A stretch of 64,000 nt of DNA, from contig JANUWF010003370.1 of the NCBI GenBank assembly GCA_026120185.1, forward strand, positions 1,476,001 to 1,540,000, read 5' to 3'. The translations under genes were made by a program, and so were the position numbers. This DNA is from Voacanga thouarsii. Its lineage: Eukaryota; Streptophyta; Magnoliopsida; Gentianales; Apocynaceae. Shown here one piece after another: positions 55,441-64,000 of the stretch; within the stretch, counting starts at the first letter, position 1; every line of letters starts with the position of its first letter. Under the pieces are notes generated by a model. It had not been told where the DNA came from and made no database searches. It was given only the letters and a program-made list of their open reading frames with translations.

Positions 55441-56187
55441 AAAAAGAAAAAGAGCATTAGTGTATTGGTAAAATTACAAGCTCACAGTTATGTTTTTAGT
55501 GAGACGTTATTAGAAGCATTAGTGAAATCTTTTGTTGCCAATACAAATTCATCTGTTTAGGGTCATGAAGAAGCTTCCCAATGATTATGCGATCAAAGGA
55601 AACAATTAGTTAAGATTGTTGAGGAGACTTATAAGTTCATGCTGGCCTATACACTTGAACCAGAGAATCTCCAAAGAGAGGAGAGATGCTATGAGGGACA
55701 ATTATCCAATGTGGGAAGGGAGGTATTCAGTTCTTCTCTATATGCTAATAATCCTAATCTCTCTTTGTCACATGATTTCTTAGGTTCCTCTCTTTTCTTG
55801 GAGAATATGGGTCCAAATAATGATGTGTGTGACTTTATCATGCTTTAAGGAGTTGGATCTTTCAACAATATATCGTAAAAGTCCTTAAAGGATGGTGGTA
55901 ATTTCTACCTTTCACCCCATTCGATGGGAGGTAACTTAGTTGTTGTAGATGTGTCAAAAAGTAAGGATTTCTTGATCCCATCTTTAAGAACTCAATTGCT
56001 AAGTTCTAAGGGGAATTTTAATTATAACAAATCTTTTGAAGGGTTAAAACGTGATTTCAAGTTTGATGTATTCTTTAGAAACTATGTGCAGTTATATGTT
56101 GACAAAAATATTTGTGTGTCTAAAGGAATGTTAGAAAAAGAGGTTTATGTGTTATGCTTTAGTGAAAAAAAATTATTTTTATAAACC
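55441..56187 (+). pseudogene. Coding relic of unknown origin inside G3
   Basis: One reading frame stays open over about 248 codons except for four stops (near 55557, 55584, 55846 and 55876). It includes VLVKLQAHSYVFSETLLEAL, QRKQLVKIVEETYKFMLAYT, EPENLQREERCYEGQLSNVG, MGGNLVVVDVSKSKDFLIPS and KFDVFFRNYVQLYVDKNICV. Composition is that of a normal soluble protein, not the T- or A-rich by-products elsewhere. I do not recognise gag, pol or a known third ORF. It could be a remnant of an unrecognised element ORF or of a captured host transcript. Confidence 0.55.
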
Positions 56188-58366
56188 TTCTATTTTTTAA
56201 AAACCTCCATTCTCTTTCTACATTCATCATGCCTATCTTCTCTTTTGAGCTTTAATTTCTTTTACAAATGTTTCATGAGGAAGCATGATGAATGGAAAAA
56301 GTGTGTGTATTTGGTTTGTGTTCAGTTTTGTTAAGTGTCTTTTCCCTCCCTGAATAAGGAAAATATTGTCCATCTTAAGTGTGGGGGAGTGAGTCGTGTC
56401 GTTATTATTATTATTATTATTTTATGATTTTTAGTTTGCTTTCTTTTAGTTAGGTCTGCTTTGTTTTGCTTTTATTTATGTTTTGTTCTGCAGGTAGGAA
56501 TAAATAATTCTTGGACAAACCCTTCTCTCTATTCCATGGTTAATATTTATTAGAGCTTTATTGCACTTGGGAAGTATTGCTTAAACTTTATACCCCTTTA
56601 TTAGTTTTGGTCCCTTTGGAGATGCTTTAATGTGTTAATTCTTTGCCAATGAGGGCATTATCCAATTTAAGTGTGGGGGAGTAGTTTGGTGATATTCTTT
56701 GACCAAGTTTTTGTCAATTATCTTGGAGTTTTCTTAGTATTGAGCTACTTTAGAAAATTTTGGATTAAAGGTTTTGAAAATTTGATGATAAAAGATTGGA
56801 ACTTTTGGAGCTAATTCACAATGGAAGTATTTTCTTTCTTCTTTTTTCCCCTTTATTTTTGTTCCTGACAATATTTCCTTGCTCTATTTGTTTGGCCATT
56901 GAGGACAATGTCCAGTTTAAGTACGGGGGAGTGGTTAGAATGAGAATTCTTCTATGTTTCATTCTTCTTGAAATTCTTTGAACTTTTTTGAGCAAATTTT
57001 TCTAATTTTTTTCTGTTTTTCTTTGAGATTTCAAGATGTATTGTTAATGCATGTCTTTGTGATAGATCATAGAGCATATGTTATATGTCATTTGTGGCTT
57101 AGGCATAACTTTTTGCACGTACTTAGACTAAGTAGTTCTTGAGCATATGCTTTACATTGTTCTTAAACCTGTTTTTATGCAAAAATTCATTGAGCATTCT
57201 AGAACTGACTTGAATACCTCTCGAGGTGAAATAAAAAAGACATTCATGATTTAATTTAGGGATGACGGTAATAGGCCTTCTTTGGATAATGTAAGCTTTT
57301 CAAAGCCTACCTATTTTATATTATCCCTAGTGCCTTTGAGCCAAAAGTTGTCAATTTCTTTCCTAAAACCCGTTATCATACTTTGTCCATTACTTCTTTC
57401 TGAGAGTTTGATAATTCTTCCAAATATTTGATTGCTCTGGATGGATAAAAGTACAAGTAGGGGAGTTGTGAGGAGGAAAGCATGTGTAAATGTCATGACT
57501 TGTTACTTTCAATCATGCATCATTGTTGAGTGGAATTGTGGATAAAGGAAGAAAAGAAAAGAAAGAAGAAAGAGAAAAGAGAACTTGAGAAAAACCAAAA
57601 AGTTGCTAGAAGAGGTTTGAAAAAAATAAACTGAGAAGTAAACAAACGCAGCATTTGGAAGGAAAGAAAAAGAAAAAGAGAAAAAGAGAGAGAAAAGCTA
57701 AAAGAGAAAGAAAAGAAATAGCACAGGAAGAAAGTTGAAAAGAAATTGCTGAAATTTTTGATACTCTTGTGCAATATGAATGATGAGTTAAGAATTATTG
57801 GGAAAAAAAAAATGCAAGATTTGCTTGAACTATGCTATAATTGCCATACAAGGTTATGGTTTTGATTGATTTTGGAGTAGGAGAGCAAGAAAAGTTTGGA
57901 ATTTCTTGGTATGTCTTGTTTATCATTTTCTTGCAAACTCTTATCCTCTTTGATATTTGATTTTTCTATCGTTCGTTTAACAAGCTACATTACAAACCCT
58001 TTAGCCTTACATTACAAGCTTGAAAGTCCTACTTGACCTAAATAGAATCATGATATGTCTTGGATTAGTGGAGAGAGTGTATGAAAAGTAAGCTTATAGA
58101 ATGCATATTCTTTTTGAACTAAATTCTTTCTAATGGTTTAAGAATGTTGTTAAGTATTGAAATGGTTCTACTAGTCACTATTCAATTACATAAGGCTTGC
58201 ATTCGTTATGAAAGATATAGTAGCCTGTGATTTGTTGTCTTGAATGAAGAGAGCATTGAAGATATGGTTTTGAAAGTAATTGAGTGATTTTGTGAAACCT
58301 TGTGTTGTTCCTATTTGTCTTTGGTACTTTGCTTGAGGACAAGCAAAGAGCTAAGTATGGGGAAAT
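56188..58366 (+). other. G3 3' interior: non-coding, three polypurine motifs, terminal tract
   Basis: 56356-56390, 56646-56682 and 56894-56933 each hold a GAGGACAATGTCC-like box followed by TTTAAGTGTGGGGGAG or a close variant. A GTC-free TTA microsatellite (about 56401-56422) follows the first. 57530-57780 is purine-rich. CTTGAGGACAAGCAAAGAGC and TAAGTATGGGGAAAT (58333-58366) lead into the 3' LTR. No protein domain was seen. The Phe/Ser-rich minus frame at 57520-57774 is a by-product of the purine tract. Confidence 0.8.
58352..58366 (+). other. G3 polypurine tract
   Basis: TAAGTATGGGGAAAT immediately before the 3' LTR TGATAGGGCC. Confidence 0.78.
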
Positions 58367-59904
58367 TGATAGGGCCTAAATTAGTAATATATTTCCTAGT
58401 TATTTGAGGCCATTTTGTGATACATTTTGTTCAATAACTGGTTATATTCCTTCATATTTGAGATTTTACCTTGGAAAGGTATTTTGTGCATTATTGCAGA
58501 TTTTAGGGGTAAAAAAAGATAAAAATGTTTCAAAACAGAATAGAGGCGGTGCCGGCCAGGATCGAGGAACCGGCGCTGGCCACGTGCTGTTGGCACGCAC
58601 TTCAAGAATATAAAAAAATCAGTGAAATAAAGCAGAATAGAACCAAACCAGCGCTGGCTAGGAGGCTGGAACCGACGCTGGCTACACTCTAGAAAAGATG
58701 GCACAAAAATTAAGAAAAATCGGCGAACGACTAGAGAAATAGATCACAACCGACGCCGGCCCTAGGCAGGACAGGTGGCACCGGCTGTGCCTTGATGCCG
58801 AGGCGGTGCCTCGATTTTCATGTGCGATTTTTGGTAATTTGCAGAGTTTTAGTATTTTCCTACTTCTAGTCTGCCAAGAACCCTAGAGGAACGATTTTAG
58901 GCACTTCTAAAGCCTATAAATAAAGGGAAAACACAAGAGAAAGAGGAGAATTCACAGATCATGACATCAAATCAAGGAGGAATTTTTCAATTCAAGGAGG
59001 GTTGTGCAAGAAAACCTACAAATGAAGAAGAATGAGACTTGTCTATGAGTGCTTTCTTTTACTTTGTTTTCTTTTTCTTGAACAATGATGTATTAATTAT
59101 TTTATTGTAATTCGACATTATTTTCAGTATATAATGATTTTTAGAGTTACTTTGATCTTTTGATTAATTGATTGTTTTTCTTGGTATTTAATTACTTGTG
59201 CTTATTACGGGATTAATTGGTTGTTTCTTTCCATTAACTTGCTGGACCAAAGGGGTTACTGGTGGTTTCAATTCATTAATTTCATATTTGTTGTCTATTA
59301 ACTTGCTGGACCAAAGGGGTTAATTGATAAGAACTGAGTAATTAAAGGTTAATTGATGTCTGCCGAGACCAAGGATTCATTGGTTAGCTTCATGTTTTAA
59401 GTTGGCCGAAACCAAGGGAATTTAATCAAGGATTGTGTTCAATGCGTCTTTTGAGTGAATTAGTTGAGACGAGATCAAGTAATGCTAATTTATCTAGAAG
59501 ATAATGATTTCATGGATTGACCAAAGAAGTGAATCTACCTTAATCCTTCATAATGCCAAGAGAATGATTAGTTATGATAATGATTAGGTACTTTACGATC
59601 ATGTTTATTAGAATAATGGTTTGAGTTACATAATTCTCCATCCATGACATATATATATATTATTTTGTTTTATTTTATTTTCCTTTTTATTTCTTTTTTA
59701 CTTTATTGACTCGGTTAAACAATAAAAGAAAAGTAATTAATGCATACTTGTTCCTGGAGGATCGACACTCGTTTGAACCCTATGCTATGTTAATGATGAG
59801 TACGTTTACTCATATGTGTAATTTGGGATTAACGTTTTAATTTAAACTTGATTGGGAATGTGCTTATTTTTATATGATTTTTATACCCAAATCAAAACAC
59901 ATCA
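58367..59904 (+). repeat. G3 3' LTR
   Basis: 1538 bp, TGATAGGGCCTAAATTAG to CAAAACACATCA, then target duplication CTTTG. TATA box at 58915. A TAT repeat at about 59650-59662 differs in length from the 5' LTR. Confidence 0.94.
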
Positions 59905-60573
59905 CTTTGCTTATAATATTGTCCCAAAAGATTGTGGGTTCAATGAGTCCGGTGTCATTAACTTGTATATTCTTCATAGGATGATGCACACTCTTCCCAT
60001 CCCGCTTACTCCTTTAATTATTCAATCGATATGGGATGTGGTCTATTCTTGCCTTACCACAAAAGCTTTTGTCTTCCCCCTTATGATAATGAAAATTCTT
60101 GAAGCCCTTTAGCATTAGCTTGGAGGGAAACTTACTAAAACTACAACAGAGCATGATATGGTTGTTGAGCAAACACTTACTAGTTGTGGTTACTAGTACA
60201 GTACGGAGGTATGGCATTAGTTACGACCTTTTGATGTGCAGCACCCGGGACAAGTCGAACTTCCACCCGAAGAAGAAGAGTATCCTATACCACCACCTCG
60301 AGCTCATGCTGGTAGTTCCCAAACCCAATCTAGGGGTGATTTTGAGGTTGAGGTGCAAGGTCAATTAGAACAGTTGAGAGTTGGCATGGAAACCCAAATG
60401 GAGATATTGCTATAGCTGCGTGAATCCATAACTGCCCTCACTAGAAGGCAAGATGGTCAAGAACAACAATAGGAGCAATGGATGCAAAGATTTCCCGGCA
60501 CTCAAGGAGGCAATGGTAGCCATAAGGCCAATGATGCGGATGATCAGGAGGATGATTATGATGCTGAGGATTG
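59905..60573 (+). pseudogene. G2 third ORF, C-terminal half
   Basis: After the second CTTTG the frame continues: YNIVPKDCGFNESGVINLYI, LHRMMHTLPIPLTPLIIQSI and AFVFPLMIMKILEAL, the helical half of the putative-plant-transposon-protein domain. With a shift it goes on to QVELPPEEEEYPIPPPRAH, then EVEVQGQLEQLRVGMETQME, a coiled-coil-like stretch. The acidic end (ADDQEDDYDAED) stops near 60571. Stops at 60110, 60412 and 60471. The match of the two halves across G3 confirms the G3 target site. Confidence 0.72.
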
Positions 60574-61960
60574 AGTATTTTCCCACTACTCTATATTTCT
60601 TTTATTTAGCTTTCTTTTCTCTTTATATTTTCATGACCTTTCTTAGGATTTCTTTTTCTTTGCCTTGTTTTTTTTTATTTTGATTTTCTTGTTAATTTTC
60701 TAGATTTATGCTTCTGCTTTTCTTTCTTTTGTTTTTCTTTAGGTACAATTTCCCTTATGCCTCCTTGTGATGAATTCAAACATGTTGAAGTTAATTTGCA
60801 ATAGGAGTATTTTCTGTTCTTGATTCTTCCTTTTTAATTATTTTAGAACCTTGGCTTTGCTTTCTTTGTCATATTTTTTTCCATTGAGGACAATGTCCAA
60901 TTTAAGTATGGGGAAGAGTTTAGTTTTGACAGTATTTTCCATATATTTTCTAAAAGTCCATATATTTTCTGAAAAATTTCCAAATTCCATATTTTAAAAA
61001 TTTTTGGTTGTTTCATAGCCTTAGCAAGGTTGGGATTATCTTTCTTTCTTGGATACAGAATGTGTCATTCATTTGGTGAATTTTTATTACTAAAAGTGGT
61101 TTATTGGATAGGAGGTGTTAAGACTTGAGAATTTAGGTTAATCTTATTTATGTATTAATGTTTGAGTATTATTTAACTCAGCTAGTTTAAATATGGATAA
61201 TGGGAGGAATATGGGAAAGGTTGTTGGCTAACACTTGTATTATGGGATTAAACTTTGCTTGATTATGATGAGGAATGAGAAAATAGTGTGGAAAATTTTG
61301 TGAAAATTTTTGTGAGTTGATAATTGAGAAAAATGAGTTGAGAAAAAATAAGTTGATTATAGTTGATGAGAAAGCATTGTTTTTACTTAATTATCGGAGC
61401 CAATGTGGATAGTGAAGAGAAATCTACTTTCTTGAGGCTATTAATTCTCGAAAGCAAAAAAAAAGAAAAAATGTTGGAAAAAAATGATGAGTGGTGACTA
61501 TAAGGGAACCAATACGATGTGTGAAGAGAAATCCATGCACTTGAAGCTATCAATTCCCTAAGTCAATGAAAAAAAAAAAGAATTGAGAAACTTGAAAAAT
61601 GAGAGTGTTTTCCTCAAAATATGACTTAAGTTCTGCAATTTTTAGATTTATACTGCTTGAGTTGGTAGATAGCTTGACTTGTACAATTTATGTTTTCCAT
61701 GTTTTTACTTGAAGGGTGAAATATGTTTTTATACTAGTATATAAACTTGTTTAATTGGATTTCGGGGACCTTGATATGCCCTGTTTAGTACTTTGTCTTG
61801 TGAATGCTTTCAGAGGTTTGAAAGAATGACATGAACACATCTAAAGTTTGAAAGATAATTGTGACTTTGTTCTAAGAAAAATATTTTTGTAAGAATGTCT
61901 TGTTTTTCTTAGTTTAAGGGCTTTACTTGAGGACAAGCAATGGTTCAAGTATGGGGAATG
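60574..61960 (+). other. G2 3' untranslated region and polypurine tract
   Basis: T-rich, then the motif GAGGACAATGTCC plus AATTTAAGTATGGGGAAG (60886-60916). The part from 60914 on is what remains in the two deleted interiors of the array. AAGGGAACCAATACGATGTG near 61501 is the block shared with G1 and G4. CTTGAGGACAAGC then AAGTATGGGGAATG (61926-61960) precedes the LTR. Confidence 0.8.
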
Positions 61961-63080
61961 TGATAGCGGCAAAATTCATTTATATTTTTCTAGTTATTTG
62001 AGGATGTTTTGTGATACATTTATTGTAATAACTAGGCATATTCTTTCATATTTGATATTTTACCCTTGAAAATGTGTTTTGGAATTTTATTGTAGAAAAC
62101 GACGAAAAACGATAAAACTGTCGCCATCAGAGCACGCGGTGGCCGTGACCCACAAAATTAGCACTGGCCCCAATTTGGAAATAGGGAATTTTTTAACGAA
62201 AAAAATAGAGTACGACGGGGCCTACAGAGCATCGGCCGTAACCAACGGAACTGGTGTCGGTTCCACTCTGTCCAAAGTCGGCAAACTTTTCCAATCATGT
62301 GTGGATTTGGTAATTTCCCAAGAGGTTTGATATTTTTCAATCTATACTCGGCCCAGAACTCTTAGGAGATGAATTTTAACATCTTGGAAGCCTATTTAAA
62401 TAAGAAAAACACAAGACAAAAGTATGAATTCAATGATCAAATCAGAAAATCACAAATTAAATGAGGAATTCATCAAATCAAAGAGCATTATTCAAGAGAG
62501 TCTTCAAGAAAGAAGAATGAGGCTTATCTATGAGTTCTTTCTTTTATCTTTGTTTTTTTTTTCTAGAATAATGATGTAATTAATGTTTTAATTATAATTT
62601 AACAATATTTTAGGATTCATGATTTTTGTATTATTTTAGCTATATGATCAATTTTCTATCATTCTTGATGTTTGATTACTTGTGATTATAGAAGAATTGA
62701 TGAAGATAGATTAACTTCTAATTGAATTGGGAAACAACGTTAGAAGTTGATTTAATTTCATTGATTTCATATTGTCATCTCTTAACGGACTTGGGAAACA
62801 AAGTTAAGTTAAAGAACCTAAGTAATCAAAGATTTGTTAATTTCGCCTTGAGTATAGGGCTGTTGACTAATTTCATGTTTATGAGGAATTGAATTTAATG
62901 CATCATTTTGGTTATGTTAGATTGATTGGAAAATCTACTAATTTAATCAAGTGATAGTGATTCCATCTATTGAGAAAGAAGTGGTGCCTATATAAGTGAA
63001 TTCATGACTTGGGAAACAATTGAATTTTACTTTATATTCCTTTATGATGCAAAGATGATGACTAATTGAGATAATTGCTA
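61961..63080 (+). repeat. G2 3' LTR, interrupted after 1120 bp
   Basis: TGATAGCGGCAAAATTC start. It aligns with array LTRs 1-3 up to GATAATTGCTA, where relatives continue AATGGTTCATTATCATG. The break is caused by the LTR that begins at 63081. TGCTA (63076-63080) is the candidate target duplication. Confidence 0.9.
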
Positions 63081-64000
63081 TGTAATACCCTGATCCAAAC
63101 CACCATTAGTTCATAGGGAAAGTCATGCATAGCATAGCATTTTATATTGTATTTGATAAATTTGAACTATTTACGAAGCATATGTGATTTATGTGTTTGA
63201 TATTTCATGGAGTAATTTATTAGGATATAGTTGTGCTATATGAGGTAGTAGAGCTTTTGTTCATATGGAGTAGAAATTAATGAAAGAATAATGAAGTGAG
63301 CTGAATTGGATTTATGGGAATTTATTTGAAGAATATTTACACAAAAACTATTGTGGAATAATGGTTAGAGCTTGGTGTGTATTCTTTGGTGACTTGAGTT
63401 CAAATCCCAACTCTTGCAAACCTTTTCCTTCTGTGGTTAGAGTTCCCTAGGGATTTCATAAAGAGTTTCTTGTGGTTAGAGTTCTGGAAACAGGAGAAGC
63501 TTGGTCTGTATTTTTTTTTTCCCTTCTTGGCCGAAATCCCTAGGGCTAGCCGCCATCTTAATTTCCCACTTCCTAAAAAATAGGAATGTGATTAATTTGG
63601 GTTCTTGTTAAAATAAATTAAATTTGTATTGTTTTCTAGTTAGTAATTTATTCTAATATTTTAGGAATTTAGAATATTTTAACATTTGGAATTTTATAAA
63701 GTTATTATCCAAAGGATTTATTAAGGAAAAAAAAAATATAGAAGCCTTTATCTTGGAAACTATATTTTACCTATTATTTTAATAGGAGAAAAGTCTCTAC
63801 AAAGCAATTTTCTTCAAAGAGTTTTAATTGGAAATAAAGAGATGATGTTAAATTCCTAATTGAAATATATATTTCTTGGTATGGAGCTATTCTCGAAAAT
63901 GAGGATTCAAGAAGAAAGAAAAATTCAGCTTTATCACATGAAAACTAGATTTTATCTCTAAATATGATTATCCTTTGATTATTTATTTTTGTCTAAAATA
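63081..64000 (+). mobile_element. LTR of a further retrotransposon, cut by the right edge
   Basis: It starts TGTAATACCCTGATCC exactly where the G2 LTR alignment stops. A TGTAA-ACCC start is common in plant Gypsy LTRs of the Tekay/Del type, which is the likely class by inference. No coding sequence is seen in the 920 bp available. Solo LTR or full element cannot be decided here. Confidence 0.7.
63362..63408 (+). promoter_or_regulatory. tRNA-like A box and B box in the right-edge LTR
   Basis: TGGTTAGAGCTT (63362-63373) resembles an A box and GAGTTCAAATCCC (63396-63408) resembles the B box GGTTCGAATCC. They are 34 bp apart start to start, a spacing within the range of tRNA-type RNA polymerase III promoters. 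There is no cloverleaf convincing enough for a tRNA gene. It could be a SINE-like or tRNA-derived piece within the LTR. Confidence 0.45.

Larger units (their letters stand above)
53387..59904 (+). mobile_element. Complete non-autonomous Gypsy LTR element G3
   Basis: 6518 bp, LTRs 53387-54913 and 58367-59904, perfect duplication CTTTG at 53382-53386 and 59905-59909, good tRNA-Asp primer site and polypurine tract. The interior (54914-58366) lacks gag and pol but keeps a coding relic of unknown origin and three internal GTGGGGGAG motifs. Its LTR start and interior 3' half match G4. The two LTRs are highly similar by eye, so it is one of the younger insertions. It needs proteins from other elements to move. 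Confidence 0.94.
36147..63080 (+). mobile_element. Gypsy G2 complex: tandem LTR array plus gag/third-ORF element
   Basis: Three LTRs of one family (36147-37584, 38665-40100, 41129-42569) are linked by two deleted interiors of about 1.03-1.08 kb. An element follows with primer site, gag, third ORF, 3' UTR and a 3' LTR (61961-63080, truncated by another LTR). Copia B, G3 and the right-edge LTR are later insertions. The complex sits in the protease region of Copia A. No RT, RNase H or integrase of its own was found. The right target duplication is outside the window. Confidence 0.85.

Noticed and set aside
63362..63408. tRNA gene
   Set aside because: Only A- and B-box-like words. I could not form acceptor and anticodon stems. 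Listed as tRNA-like promoter elements instead.

Overview
This window looks like plant nuclear DNA. It is AT-rich, has no recognisable single-copy host gene, and is almost wholly explained by transposable elements nested inside one another. The signs are plant-type Ty1/Copia pol domains with an initiator-Met-tRNA primer site, Ty3/Gypsy elements of the Athila/Tat branch with a tRNA-Asp-type primer site and long LTRs, a hAT transposase relic and a non-autonomous CACTA element. The species cannot be named from the sequence. A large repeat-rich angiosperm genome, in a gene-poor or heterochromatic stretch, is the best reading.

Layout. 1-2386: a decayed Copia pol on the minus strand (C0). 2654-4043: a solo Gypsy LTR with perfect 5-bp target duplications. 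4044-7704: AT-rich DNA with short tandem repeats, a foldback, and a dead hAT transposase on the minus strand. 7705-8509: a Gypsy RT/RNase H fragment on the minus strand. 8515-36146: Copia element A (plus strand), split by four insertions: a solo LTR in its 5' LTR (8659-10386), Gypsy element G1 (14335-32164), a CACTA element (32220-35901), and the G2 Gypsy complex starting at 36147. G1 itself contains a complete minus-strand, pol-less Gypsy element G4 (16494-23699) and a solo Copia LTR (24670-26692).

36147-63080 is the G2 complex: three LTRs in tandem separated by about 1-kb deleted interiors, then an element with gag and a third ORF but no pol. Its gag was hit by Copia element B (43870 to about 51508). 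Its third ORF was hit by a complete 6.5-kb pol-less Gypsy element, G3 (53387-59904). Its 3' LTR was hit by a further LTR that begins at 63081 and runs off the right edge.

The insertion order can be read from target-site duplications seen directly: TTGAG, AAGTA/AAGTG, GAAAG, ATGCC, GAAGG, AGA and CTTTG. Copia B also serves as the uninterrupted reference for the sites in Copia A that were hit. All pol reading frames seen are broken. The least damaged elements are the two that encode no recognisable replication proteins, G3 and G4, so they must have moved with proteins from relatives such as G1. Points that deserve a second look are the tandem LTR array, a palindrome-plus-polypurine motif repeated inside G1-G4, an unidentified coding relic inside G3, the CACTA element with its expanded low-complexity core, and a tRNA-like promoter pair in the right-edge LTR.
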